Part shown: in pieces, positions 38,671 to 50,863 of the stretch
Layout of the letters: each line of letters starts with the position of its first letter
Numbering within the stretch: the first letter of the stretch is position 1
NCBI GenBank assembly: GCA_023333565.1
Contig: JAJKFH010003229.1
Coordinates: 868,001-932,000 of the forward strand
Origin: Puffinus mauretanicus
Lineage: Eukaryota; Chordata; Aves; Procellariiformes; Procellariidae
DNA: 64,000 nt
Direction of reading: 5' to 3'
Position numbers and translations under genes: made by a program
Notes under the pieces: generated by a model
Seen by the model: the letters and a program-made list of their open reading frames with translations, nothing else
Told to the model about the DNA's origin: nothing
Database searches by the model: none

Positions 38671-39342
38671 CAAAAGGGAAGCAGTATAATACCAAGGGGT
38701 TGAAGATTATGATTTCACTGCTGCTTTACCCTCCCAAGATGTCAGTGACCCCCAGAAGTGAGAAGAAGGAGTGCAGCTTGCACTCTGCAGACTGAATACT
38801 ACTGGCATCTAATTTTGTTTGCCATAGGAAAAAAGTCTCCTTTCAATCTCAGTTTTTGCACACTGAATGCCAGCATCAGTGGTGGGCAGCATCTGTACTA
38901 GCTAAAGAGGGATCATTGCAGAGACCACAGGCCATTCTTCACTTGTGAAGCTGACATGTTCATAAATTTTTAATGCACTCCTCACAGAAACTATTCACAA
39001 CAGGTTCCTGGGTTAGTACAGAGTTATGTTACATGATGGTTGTTGGAGAAGTACGGCCTGACAATAGTCCACAGGCCAAACTTAGTCTAACTTTTCTGAG
39101 AAAAACACCTCATCAGGCATAGATGACCAGTCAGGAGCACCCGTGGAGGTAAGAAGTGACAGAGATGGAAGAGAAGCAGTAGCAGCTGTTACCAAAGAAC
39201 TTTTCACATCCCTCATATTGACGGTTCATCATTTCGTGAATGAGCAGTCATGGTTTGCCTCATCTGACCCCTGCCCTTCTACCCCTCATAGAACTGTTTT
39301 TTCCCCTCTCACTGGAGATTTTTTTCCCACACTAGTCACCAA

Positions 39343-39361
39343 CCCCCCCTCCCCCCTTCCC
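39343..39361 (-). other. G-run cluster, possible G-quadruplex
   Basis: C7, T, C6, TT, C3 on the + strand, so the minus strand has G3-AA-G6-A-G7. G6 and G7 can each supply two runs of three. Formation is inferred from sequence only. Confidence 0.45.
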
Positions 39362-40316
39362 TGTAGAACCCATATCACAACTCTTTAAGAAAAGAAATAG
39401 GCATGTAGGTTTTATAGGATCTGCTGTTTGCATGTGCTTCTGCTGTTCTTGGAAAGAATGAGTCCACAACTTAATGACTATATGCTTTTGGGCTGATAAT
39501 ACCATTGGTCACTCATTGCCAGCCAATGAGTTGTTCTGACAAGTGTTTGTAGAGACAAGCCTTGAACTGAGTCTAATGGAAAATAATCTTTCTTTTTTGG
39601 CAAGATTTTTTAAACCCAGGTCAATTCTTTTACCCACTCCAAATGATTGCTTTACAAACAGATCCTATACAGTAACTAAGCCGTCCACACGCTGTGATAT
39701 TAAAAAGAGAAGAAGGCGTAAAGAGCTCCATAAGCTGGTATCACTACAATGGCCTTCATATCATGGAACCAGAAGCAAAGCTTCATGATTGCTTTGATGC
39801 AAAAGTTAAAGAAATTTCTGCCAGTGTGGTCTATCCATTATCTGACAGTCCTAGCAATCCTCCAATTACTCTAAAATAGCTAAGACAGAACCTTGTCCTA
39901 AAGATTCATAGCCTAAGTAAACAATCTAACAAAGAAGGTATATTTTTTATCTCCTATAGATGAAAGGGTATATATTTAAGCATCCAATGAAATTAAGATA
40001 CACACACAAACAAAACAAAACAAAAAAAGGAATGCTTTTTTCCATTACCTAGAAGGGAGAAAATTATTAGTGCTGTAAACTCTGCTTAATGCTTTACAGC
40101 AGGATTCTGGCAAGAGTTCTTAGAATTAGAGAGCACTTATTTACAAATACATTCTTTTAACATACTCCCTTTCAAAAACCCTAGCTCCATGATGTCCTGT
40201 GAATGTAAAATATTTATACAAATGATAACTGATGAACTTGAAAATCAACCCATGTGTGCATCTTCAGGTAATCAGATAAATATAAAGCTGTGTAAATTAA
40301 AATGGATACAGAGAAA

Positions 40317-40410
40317 AAATACATAGAGATGAAGAAACACATAAAAATACATAGAGATTAAAATAGTCAGTTTGAAAAAACTGCCTACTGCAAAAAAAAA
40401 AAAAAAAAAA
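40317..40410. repeat. Direct repeat and A19 homopolymer
   Basis: AAATACATAGAGAT occurs at about 40317 and again at about 40345. A run of 19 A bases follows at 40392-40410. It looks somewhat like a retroposon tail, but no retroposon body or flanking duplication was recognised. Confidence 0.6.
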
Positions 40411-43400
40411 GAAAGGAAAAAAAACCACATTACTTAAGTATAATTAAAGTACAACCACCTATACATATCACTTCAATGTCAGAAAAGACCCATTCTGTCA
40501 GGTGAAAAAATTAAAGCTTGTTTCCAAACTTAAGAATTCAAGTCATAGAAACAAACTGAGAAAACTCAGAGAAGGAAAAAAGATGTAATTCCCTCACCTG
40601 TTAAAGCAACAGGAATACAACTTATTTATAATGATGTGAACCAAAATCCATTTCTGAAAACTTTTTTTTAAATACAGTTATTTGGCAGGAGTGAAGAACT
40701 ATCAGAATCAGAAGTCATGGTTGGTTTTTATTCATTCATGATTTTCTGACACTTCTCATTAAAGATTCAGAGTTAACTCAGTGTCCAGGTCAAATTTCAA
40801 GTGCAGTAATTACATTCTGCCTCCTTAAATCGCCAAGTGCCACTGTCTGCAGCTGAGCTACTGTTAAGATCCATACCAGTGTGTTCATACTTCTACAGTA
40901 ACGAACATGACATAAATTTATATTTTAATCTTGTAAAAGCCACTATAAGGCATAATGTTGCTTAACTAGGTTCTGTCAGTACAGTACTTCGAGATTTCCA
41001 CATATACAAGTTTCCATAAGACAAAAAAAAAATTATAATTCAAGGGTAGCTGGTTGCTCAAACGATAGGCATGTCTAAATGCCGTGGTGAAAGAATTTGA
41101 GGGAAAGGAAAATGAAGCAAAGAAAAGGTAGAGGTAGATGTGTCATCTTGAATGTGAAGGAAAAGCTGGGGGTAAATTCTTGAGCAATTCTTACATCCAC
41201 CAGCAGAAAGAGGGATTTAATAACTTCCTTTCCACAGAGGTTTTTAAAAAAGCAAAACAGAACTGTTTGAAATAACAGTTCTGCCCAGACAAAGATATGT
41301 TTTATACCATATGTGGCTGATGAGCCAGCAAGCTTCAAGACAATACACATTCAGAATAAAGGGTCTCAGGAAGAAAAAGCTTTTTAAGTACAGTATATAG
41401 ACCTGCATAACTTCTCAGTCACTCATCTGCCACCAAATGAAGGATATAATAGCCATAAAGTACAAGTCCTCTACCTGTCGTTTGTTGGTTTTCTCCTCTG
41501 CCTCTGCTAAATACAGCTTTCATTTGTCTGAACGCTTTCAAAGTGAACTTGTTCTTCTGTTTGTGAAGGGTGACAGGAGATTAAGGGAGCAAAATTCCAA
41601 GCATTTGGGTTTGAATTGTTTCAGTATCAAGGATACTGTATTAATTACCTGCAGTAATTTTTAGCTCTTATTTTACTCTCTAAGCCAAGAAAATAACTGT
41701 CAACTCCTTTTAGATGCATGTAGCAACAATATAAGATCCCCTGAATATTAGAAATCTCCATTATGCCATATATCTGGACAGTAAATGTTCCTGATACAGG
41801 AACTATCAGCTGACAAAATCTCTAGCAGTGTTTAATTGCATGTCCAGCAGTGACTGATCATATCAAAAGTGTACTGGAAACAGGAAGTTTGCAATAAATT
41901 CCTGTTTCTAGTATGTCCTCTATAGTTCTGTCCCCAAGGACCATTGTAATAGCGCTGAACTACTAACATATTAAGAGTCAACAGGTAAATATCAAACTGT
42001 CCTGAAATCCTCCAAGATAAGTAGAGCTCGCCAACACCACTTTTGCATACCCACATCTGCAAATAAGGATTCCTCTAGTCATTTTATCAGGAGTCAAGGA
42101 AAGAGGAAGCTTCTTCTGGGGGCAAGAGCAAAAGAAAACCCTAACTGGTTTTGCAAGATTTTTTCCTTTCCTATTTTGTAAATAAATACAGCCCATCTAC
42201 CTATATATGTACGTGTACACTCACGCTCTCTCATATATTTATATTCATATTTTATTAATTCTACAGGGGATTATTGCAGATATGTGGAAAAAAATCAGTC
42301 AAAGATTGTTGAGACTGACCCTTCACCTGTCCACTGTGCATTACAGTACTATTTTCTATAAAGTAAAAGTAAGTAACAAAAAGTATGCAGTACAGATCTT
42401 TGAAGAATCCTTCAAAAGCATTTTGATCAACAGCACATCATTATCTCCTATATTCTACCAGCTATATTTGTTGGTAGAAGGTTTAAATCAAGAAACAGGT
42501 TCTTAGTTGATGCAAACTAAAAGGAAAAAAAAACCCACCACCAAACAACTCTCCCCCAAAACCGGCCCCCCAAGACCTCTTTCAAACAGTACAGTTACAC
42601 CAAGTCCACTAGATGAAGAAATGGCTTTTTAAATTTCACATTTACAAAATATTGTAAACCAAACCAGAAAGGGAAGGAGTTACCATATTTTGTTCACATA
42701 TGCAAAAACAAAATACAAACCAATATCCAATTAAAAGTTCTTGCAAGATGGTAAATGAAACATCTTCCCCTTTTAAATCTACTGCCAGTTATAACCATTA
42801 TGAGAAAAACAAATGTTATAGCTAAGTTCAACAGCTAACTTACTATGTAAATATATAGGCCATGTTGAGCGATATGGCCAAGTTCCCAGACTAAAAAGTG
42901 GTTAAATCTCAAATTATCCTGTAAAGACCTTGGCCTTTCACAACTAGTTAAGTGAATTTAGATAATTTCATCTCTATCAATCAGAGAAAGTAAATAGTAG
43001 ACTCTATTGTACCTTAATTAAGTTTACTTCGCTGTTTGACTTCTACTTCATCTTCCTCAAAGTGTCTTTTCCGACAGACTCTATATACAATCTTTCAGGT
43101 CAGCATGTGGGAGTACAGCTTTCATTAGCAATAATTGAACTTGTTTGCATAACTCTGTATAAACAATTCTGAGGACGCATTCTCTATAAAAGCTGCACCA
43201 TTTTCAGAGGGAGCCCTCTTAATGAAAGAGAAGCTTCCCCAGTGAGCTGGCAGCCAGATCACTGCAATTATTTCCACCCACTCCCCTCCTTTCTTACTTC
43301 CAAAATCTCTGCTAGATTAATCAATTTGGGTTACAAATGTCTGAATTCCAGAAAACGCTACTTAATTTAATTAGCAAAAGGACTACCAGTGGTGATCCTT

Positions 43401-43952
43401 AGTAATCTCACAGTCATGACCATTGACTGATAAAGTCATAACATGAGTAAGGCGGCAGGTGTCTTTCAGGATGGCTGCAGAAAAAAACCTCAAAAACAGC
43501 AGAAACTTATTTTTCATCAATTAGTTCTACACAGACAGGGGAACTCATATGTATATTAATTCAATAGGTTTAATTCTGTAAAATAATATCTGAGGAAATC
43601 TTGAGTTGAGCCACCTAGAAATTTTATAAAGCATTCAGAGAAATAAGTGGCAACTGCACATGCACATGCTTTTATGCTGCAAGAAATGTGAAATAATTTG
43701 AACAGCTTACTTTTTAAAGAGAATGTACTTTGCCGCCCCACACCAAGATGCATTTTTAATAATAGAATAATCTATAGTGACCCTTGGATTTTGATCCCTG
43801 AAGGACAAGGAAAAAAGGGGTGTTGGCTTTGTCGTGGTTTAACCCCAGCCGGCCACTGAGCACCATGCAGCCGCTCGCTCACCCCTGGGTGGGATGGGGG
43901 AAAGAATCAGAAGGGTAAAAGTGAGAAAAATCATGGGTTGAGATAAAGACAG

Positions 43953-43958
43953 TTTAAT
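43953..43958 (-). terminator. ATTAAA polyadenylation signal of solo LTR
   Basis: The minus strand reads CTATTAAACTGTC. The same word sits at the matching place in the two later LTRs (59293-59298 and 59872-59877), so it is the family's signal rather than a chance match. Confidence 0.55.
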
Positions 43959-44133
43959 AGGCAAAGCAAAAGCCGCGCACGCAAGTAAAGCAAAACAAAG
44001 GATTCATTCGCTACTTCCCATCGGCAGGCAGGTGTTCAGCCATCTCCAGGAAAGCAGGGCTCCATGTAGCAGTTACTTGGGAAGACAAACGCCATCACTC
44101 CAAACATCCCTCCCTTCTTCTTCTTTGCCCAGC

Positions 44134-44156
44134 CTTATATGCTGAGCATGACATCA
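44134..44156 (-). promoter_or_regulatory. CRE-like and TATA elements of solo LTR
   Basis: TGACATCA (44149-44156, one base from the CRE palindrome TGACGTCA) lies directly upstream, in minus-strand sense, of GCATATAAGG (complement of 44134-44143). The same arrangement occurs in both LTRs at 59-60 kb, there with a perfect CRE. Confidence 0.5.
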
Positions 44157-47100
44157 TATGGTATGGAATAACCCATTGGCCAGCTGGGCCAGCCGTCCCG
44201 GCCACGCTCCCTCCCAGCCCCCCGCGCACCTGACAGGGAACGGGAAGATAACAAGTCCTTGACTAGCATAATCATTACTTAGCAACAACTAAAACATCAG
44301 TGTGTTGTCAAAATTATGCTCATACTACATCCAAAACACAGCACTATACCAGTTAATAGGAAGAAAATCAACTCCATCCCAGCTGAAACCAGGACAGGCT
44401 TCAGAGTAAATATCCTAAATAACCTACTGATCTGAGCAGATGCTTAGGAATGGGAAGAATCAGAATCAATGTTTGTGATGTCCAAACCCTCATGGAGCAG
44501 GAGAATGTCTTCACTGCCAGGCTAATCAGCAGGAAGGGTATTGGACACGTTCCACCCAACTAATTAGAGATGCACGATGATGAAGAAAAAAACCCCTCCA
44601 ACCACATGACCAGAAAGACCATGATTCTTAATGTTTGTTGGTAAGACATTCCTATTAAGGAAAAAATGGGCTCTAGTCCTAAAACTATCTAAAGGTTTTT
44701 ATCAAATAGTCATTGTATAAAAGCAGTCTAGCTTTTGAATAGGCATTTAGTTCTTTCATGAATATTAAATTTATTTAATATGTTGCAATCTCAGAGAAAG
44801 TTGGTACGGATCTTTGTAATTGCTCTAATGCTTTTCATACTCAATTTATGTGATCTCTGTGATGTGTGACTGAATTAAAATTTGCATACACAGGCTTTGG
44901 TTCTTATATGTGGCTTTGAAAATTATTGGTCCAAGCGACCAGTAAAACTCTGCTCTAACACTCTTAAACAGTAGAGTCACTTCTAGTATCTGAGAAATTT
45001 TACTTATCTTCCTTGTCAGTTAAACCTCACTTGAAATCTCATTTTACTACATCCAAGTGACAGTACAGGTAATTATTCTCTTTCTGTAAGTAGCTAGCAA
45101 AATTAATGGTAGTAGTAAAGAAGCTATGGCTCAAGTTAGCAACCCAGGTTCTAGGGAGAAACCTTGTGCAACCTAACCAGAAGCCTGTGTAATCTCACTT
45201 AATTACTACTGTTATTTGCTACACAGACGAGCTCAACCAGCTAGTAATTGGCCCAAAACCGCAGAAAAGCCATTTTAGCTCAGCAGTAGGAGATAATGGC
45301 ACTACCCACTGCCTAGGCAACAATTGAAGAGAGACCTCTACACACCAATCCTTGTTCACTTCAACAAGGTCATGATTACACTCTTTAGAGTTATTATTAT
45401 TCTCTTCCCGGGTGGTATAAGCCATATTTAAACCCAAATATAAAGCAAACTCTGATTTTCTTTTCCATACTTACATCTTTTAACACCAAAGGAGTCACAG
45501 TGATTTAATATACCAGCAAACAGGTAAGAAGTTTTCTGAACTTGTACGTTTCTGCTGCTGTGTATAATCAAAGTATTGCACAATGTAGATAATATTTATG
45601 CACAGAAAATGCAGATGTTACATCTTCCAAAAAAAGCTATCAATCAACATTGCCTTAGTTAGATGCTTCAAATAGATTGATAATCTCTACCATTTCTTAC
45701 AGGTAATTACGCTTCACGACCTTTTGAGTTCTTAGAATGTCATGGAACTTTTAACCCTCCTGAGTTTTCTCACCTATGTCTACAAATGAGTCAGGTTAGA
45801 ATTAGTGATTAACAGCTGCTAATTATAAGGACCATAAAAATGCAAACTAGTCTGCTGAATAGTTACAACAGAGCAGGTTCTTACAGCATAAACATCTATA
45901 CAGGTCTCTTTCCTGAGGCATCCTCATAATCCTTTAGGAAACACAGATGCATTGAAGATGATGTTTATGAGAAAGCTCTCTGTTAGGAAGACAACAGCCT
46001 AGAAGGTACCTTCTATTGTTTCTACTGGGTTTTGTTTGTTTTCTTGCAAATATCTTATAGCTTTCTTTAAAAAAAATGCATCTTAAAAGCAGTTAGAGGT
46101 TTTTGCCTCCATCACTTTGACTGAAAAGATCTTTTGAATCTTACATCTCTAATGGACGTAAACCTCAATTGGAAAGTAAACAAACTACTGTTTAAGTCCT
46201 TGTTGTTTTCTTTCCAATATTGTTGTTCAGCTTACAAAAAAATTTGCCTTCTAGGTATTTGCCTAGTGATATATGCACAGACAAAAGTCATTATTCCATT
46301 TTATGCTTTACATTACACTACAAGCCAACCTCTAACAACATAAGCACTCCATTTTCCTTGTAAGTGTTTCTGTGCAAATATTCTTATTATTATCACTATT
46401 ATTTTTAACCATGACTAACCAGAATAATACACAGTACACAGATAAAGTTTACACAGGTCATTAGTAATCCTGTAATTCTCAATACAACCTGTATAAGCCC
46501 ACCTTTGGAGCTTACAGTCACCATATAATGTATCAGTGAGCTCAAATACCATCTCCTCAACTGTTTTAAACTGCTGAGCTCCTAAACCTATAAGTGAATA
46601 TATTAGTTGGATCAGAGGAGACAGCCTGTGCAAGCTCAAACAAGGCTGTAAACATCTGTTCACATTTGGTTCACAAGGTCTAATACTGTTTGTTTACACC
46701 AGAAGACCCAGCTACCCTACCTCCTGATGAATATCACGAATTCACTAACAGCAATGGCGTTACATCACTGTAAATAAATGTACAACTCAATTTTAAGCAT
46801 TCTTGTGAAAAGTTTACATTACGTGAAATCTTCAACAATAAATTGAACATAATTCTTGCTACAAATGAATTAAAAATTATTTCTGACAATTCATGAAACA
46901 CTTTTGGCTTACAAACTGCCTGAAACAGTCTCAAGAATAATTTATTTTCTACTAGTGAAAATCATCTTGTGAACAAACTTCCAGTAACTGATCATGAACA
47001 TCTCAGAACCTCCAAGCCCCTAGGATATCTCTTCTCGACCGTTATGTGACTGGAGAGGAATTACAAAAAATCAACACAAATGCATATTTCATTCCAAGAA

Positions 47101-47306
47101 GTCAGTGTTTCATTTGATTTCATATTTTCATCATACGCAACAGGTATTAGCAGCTGTTCTGATGCTATTTCCCTATTTTCCATTACAATCATTACACATT
47201 TGCAGCACTTATTTCTTTCAGAGGAACAAAACAGTATGGTGCCTGATATTTACAAACAGATAACAAAATGCCTACCCTAAGACCATGTAAAAGTGTTATA
47301 GAGTAA

Positions 47307-47325
47307 CCACAGGCATTCCCTGTGG
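47307..47325. repeat. Hairpin, copy 1 of a dispersed 17-mer
   Basis: CCACAGG, loop CATTC, CCTGTGG: a perfect 7-bp stem. The word ACAGGCATTCCCTGTGG (47309-47325) recurs exactly at 48919-48935. Confidence 0.65.
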
Positions 47326-47436
47326 CACAGTAACATTTCAGGAGTCTTCCCCAATTGGTTTCAATAAATATCTTTATCTGAGAATAGTGACTTGTAATCT
47401 GTGGTCTGCAAATGGACCATGTTAAGATGATCCCCA

Positions 47437-47481
47437 GAAAGTACCTTAGAAATACCTAAAAGTACCTTAAAGTACCTTAAA
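47437..47481. repeat. Tandem AAAGTACCTTA repeats
   Basis: AAAGTACCTTAGAAATACCTA, then AAAGTACCTTA, then AAAGTACCTTA: about four degenerate 11-bp units. Confidence 0.65.
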
Positions 47482-48232
47482 TCCCTACACCAGGAATCAC
47501 AGGTTTTTTTGGTAAAACTTTCAAGAAACCACAGCTTTAAAAAGTTTTAAATTCACTGCTTTTGAGTTTGGAAGGGTGGACTGGTTAACAAACAGAATGA
47601 ACAGAACACTGAAGGTGGATTGGTAAAAGCTGTAATGGGTTTGTGTGGCAGAAGAAAAGCTGTGTTTGTTCTGAACTACTCTGGCCTTTGTAATATTTTC
47701 TGCTACAGTCATCCTGTGACTAGAAACTAAGCACTGGCAAAGCTTGTTAGAACATGACCTCAGCTACAGACAGAAACTAAGACAAATTCAAGCTATCATC
47801 AGAATAATATAGGATAGTGAAAGGTAGTTTTTAAACATGGTCAGATAAATTACTTTTTTCCTTTCCAACTTTCTTATTTACCCTAGAGGTTGAGGTCTGT
47901 ACAGAGCAACTGTCCAAGTATTAAAATACATCACATTTTCTATTAGATAAAAAAGCTCACATAAAGCTTTTACTCAAATTAAGCTGCCAGAACTGAGGTT
48001 TGGATGTGACCCAATTATTCATTTTACCTGTTTGGTTGTTATTTAGAAGTCACTGGCTTTCTGTTCAGCTAAAAGAAACAGCTAAGTTGATTGTTGTTTT
48101 TGTCTTCAGGTTTCTTCTCCAAATTTGCAATTAAATGTTGTTTTTTAAAGTGCTTTTTGAGTTAGATTTCACTTTCAACTTAGACTTTAATCTGCATCTC
48201 AACTCAAATGTTGAATTTGTCAATTAAAATTC

Positions 48233-48312
48233 AATGGACATTTTTTGTCCATTTTGAAATGGACATTTTTTATTTGGATTTTTGAAATAATAGATTTTTT
48301 GAAATGATAGAT
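48233..48312. repeat. Short inverted and direct repeats
   Basis: AATGGACA (48233-48240) and TGTCCATT (48246-48253) are exact complements around T5. AATGGACATTTTTT then recurs near 48258, and TTTTGAAATAATAGAT is followed by TTTTGAAATGATAGAT. The tract is a cluster of slippage-type duplications. Confidence 0.65.
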
Positions 48313-48918
48313 CCTTTAGTTATCTTTAAAGAGGTCTTGACTATGATATCTCTAAGGGTTCAGCTTCAAAATTACTTCTCTGACAATCAAAATCATTGGC
48401 TTAATTGATATTCTGAATGTCATTAAGGAGGCTTATGATACTAGGCCCTAATTAACATCACCATTTCTCTTCTTTGATAAATAACTGGTTTCTATCAACC
48501 TACATATCTGAGGAATTGTCTGGCAGGATGCTGGCTAGCATTACACAGGTCCTTTTGGTTTTTTTAAAAATAATTTAGAAATAGTCATAGAAACAAAAAA
48601 GTTAAGTGTGTGCTTAACTTCATTCCTTTCAGTTTAATTGTAATTTAATTCCCAAATGCTAACAACATTGCTGACTGAGGTTGCTACTGGAATCAGCAGC
48701 ACGAGGGTGACTCAGGATCCTGCAGCTCACAAAACTACCACAGATCACGTTGCTGTGATGTCGTCTCTAAGTGCAAAAGGATGCTACAAGACAAGGATGG
48801 AAAAGAATGACTAAAACTTCATTTTATTGAAACTGATCTTGTTAGAGCAGGAAAAATCAAGATTTTTTGTGCTATTATTTAAATACTAACACATTTTTAT
48901 AGCAGCATGTGTGAAGTA

Positions 48919-48935
48919 ACAGGCATTCCCTGTGG
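48919..48935. repeat. Copy 2 of the dispersed 17-mer
   Basis: ACAGGCATTCCCTGTGG matches 47309-47325 exactly, and both copies are preceded by a GTAAC-containing segment. The stem is one or two pairs shorter here because the base before ACAGG differs. Confidence 0.6.
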
Positions 48936-50174
48936 TGCAAATAAAACCCTACAGCTCGGCACCAAGGTGTTTAACACCAGCAGGAGAGATACCATTGGAA
49001 AGGAATGCCTGGTTTCCAGCTTTTAAGATTCTCACATCCTAAAGTGCTTGGAACCATTCAATTATCTTTCCACAGTTTATTCTGTTGTTGCTGCTGTTGC
49101 TGTTTACAGGGTTTGATTTTGGTTGCATACATTTCCCCCTCCCCCGCAATAAAAAATGACAGGAAACCACATCTGTCTGGATATAGTTGCTGTTAAATTC
49201 CAGATGCAATATTGGCTAATTACTCTACTGAATGCATAAAAGGATGTATTTTCAATGTCATCTCTACTGTCATTTTTATAAGATTTAACTCATACACAGA
49301 ATTCTTTTTAATCCATAAATAAAGAATATTACAAAATAAAAGCACATATGAATACCTTCTCTATACAGAGAGATGGAGAGACAAAATTACTTGCTCAAGA
49401 ACACTCAGCTGAGAATACAAACCTGGTTTCTTAATTCCCATTATTTTTAAAAAATCCACACAAACTCCTTAAAAAATGTTGCTTTTCTTGACTTGTATGA
49501 CCTCAATCTTCTACCTACTATCATTTAAACACACTATGCTAAAAAGTGAGGAAAGAGAGCTTAGTAGATTGATTCGTTTTCTGGTATCTCTCTGAGTGAG
49601 AGAGTTACTGTACTTACTCTTAATGGAGTCTAGAGATAATTCAACATCATCTCAAAATTGCTTAGTCTATTCTGAAATGGATTATTCCTCCAACAATATT
49701 CATTTGGACAACTGATATTTATCCATCAGCAGGAAGGAATCATCATTAAACATCAGCAGTCCTAATGTAAGTATGTATTAACATTAACAGAGCTGAGATA
49801 TGAGGCTGTCTATACCACAGCATCAAGGCCAAATTCTAGAGCTGTGATCACGTATAACACATAGCGAGGAAACTACAGGCGTGCTCAAGTCACGTTCAGA
49901 GGACTCCTCACAGATTGATGACCCCATTAATACATGGGGGACAATAGTCCCTACAGATTCAGTAAACACCGCTGCTCCCTAGTTGTCATATGTATCTAAA
50001 ACCTGCCCTCTGCCCAGCACCAGAAATTACCCAGAAATATTATCTAACACCAAGTTTTGCAGGCAACACCCAAATTTGCTTAGCAAACAGTTACACCACA
50101 ACTAGGTTGACAAAAGCTTTGCTGTGTATATGCTAGAGGGTACCATTTTTTACAGTCAGCAGCTAGTGTGTGCA

Positions 50175-50863
50175 GGATCAAAGAATACTAGAAAACTTGA
50201 GTTTGGAGGCATAACCTATAGGTCTCCCAGTTTAACTTTCTGCTCAAAGCAGGGCAAGCTTCTGAGTTTGAGCAGGAGTCTCAGATCCTGGTCCAGACGA
50301 GTTCTGAGTATTGCGAAGGACAGAGATTATTCATCCCCCTTGCACAACCAGTGCCAGTGCTTAGATGCTTTTATTGTGAAGAATTTTTTCCTTGTTTTCC
50401 AGCAGTATTTCTTCCATTGCAATCTATGACCACTGCCTTTTGTCTTTTTACTGTTCACTTCTAAGAAGTCTGGTGCCATCTGCCCTGTAGCCTCCATTGA
50501 ACAGTTGACAATAACAATAATAACACCCCTTTTGCCTTCTTTGCAGGCTAAGCAAATCCAGTTCCCTCAGCCTCTCCTTATGGGAAGTACCCCCCAACCC
50601 TCCTGCTAATTTAGCAATCCTCCCCCAGACTGTTTGACACCACCTCTCTTGTGCCATGGGGCCCAAGATGGAACATATTCCTTCAGATTCATTCAAACTC
50701 ACATTTGTTGAGTGAAGGGGAATAGTCACTTCCCTTGATCTGCTGCCTGTGCTCCTGCTAATGCAAGTCAGTATGCTGATGGCCTTCATCACCTCGAGGG
50801 CTCTCTGCAATTTGCCATCCACCAGGACCTCAGGGGCCATTTTCTGTGGAGCTGTTGCCTACC
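50175..50863 (-). mobile_element. CR1 LINE tail, minus strand, diverged
   Basis: The + strand carries the CR1 tail blocks in order: AACTTGAGTTTGGAGGC near the 3' end, AAGGACAGAGATTATTCATC, TGTGAAGAATTTTTTCCTTG, GTTCCCTCAGCCTCTCCTTA, GAATAGTCACTTCCCTTGAT, CTGTGCTCCTGCTAATGCA, GATGGCCTTCATCACC and CATCCACCAGGACCTCAGGG. It is more diverged than the copy at 30.7 kb and includes a short AATAATAAC insertion near 50515. The 130-codon minus frame (50448-50840) and the + frame at 50124-50429 are CR1 sequence, not genes. Confidence 0.85.

Larger units (their letters stand above)
31496..43829. other. AT-rich noncoding DNA
   Basis: No gene recognised over about 12 kb. A 105-codon open frame (+ 35672-35989) and an 81-codon frame (+ 39143-39388) have no supporting signal. 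A 29-nt micro-exon-like block on the minus strand (33869-33897) has a strong acceptor and a GTATGT donor but is too short to judge. The stretch 43110-43450 is rich in ATTA/TAAT words and is a possible conserved noncoding element. Confidence 0.5.
43830..44396 (-). mobile_element. Solo LTR with exact 5-bp target duplication
   Basis: On the minus strand it begins TGTCCTGGTTTCAGCTGGGA and ends TTAAACCACGACA, 567 bp. GGCTT flanks it exactly on both sides (43825-43829 and 44397-44401). Inside are the complement of ATTGG (CCAAT, 44175-44179), a CRE-like TGACATCA, a TATA-like GCATATAAGG and an ATTAAA polyadenylation signal, all ordered for minus-strand transcription. No internal viral sequence is present, so it is a solo LTR left after recombination. 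It is clearly related to the LTRs at 59163 and 59743, and in its U3 half to the 5' LTR at 15096-15687. Confidence 0.88.
44397..50174. other. AT-rich noncoding DNA
   Basis: No gene or transposon recognised besides the small repeats listed. Around 48395-48450 the sequence has several homeodomain-type words (TTAATTGAT, CATTAAGG, CTAATTAAC) and may be a conserved noncoding element. This is untested. Confidence 0.5.

Noticed and set aside
40317..40410. Possible processed retrocopy ending in A19
   Set aside because: No recognisable transcript-like body and no flanking target duplication.
42267..42368. 102-nt exon-like block between TTCTACAG and GTAAGT on the + strand
   Set aside because: The branch/pyrimidine region is weak and AT-repeat-like, and the peptide looks like chance translation. 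Kept only as a note.
50448..50840. 130-codon minus-strand frame
   Set aside because: It lies wholly inside a diverged CR1 tail.
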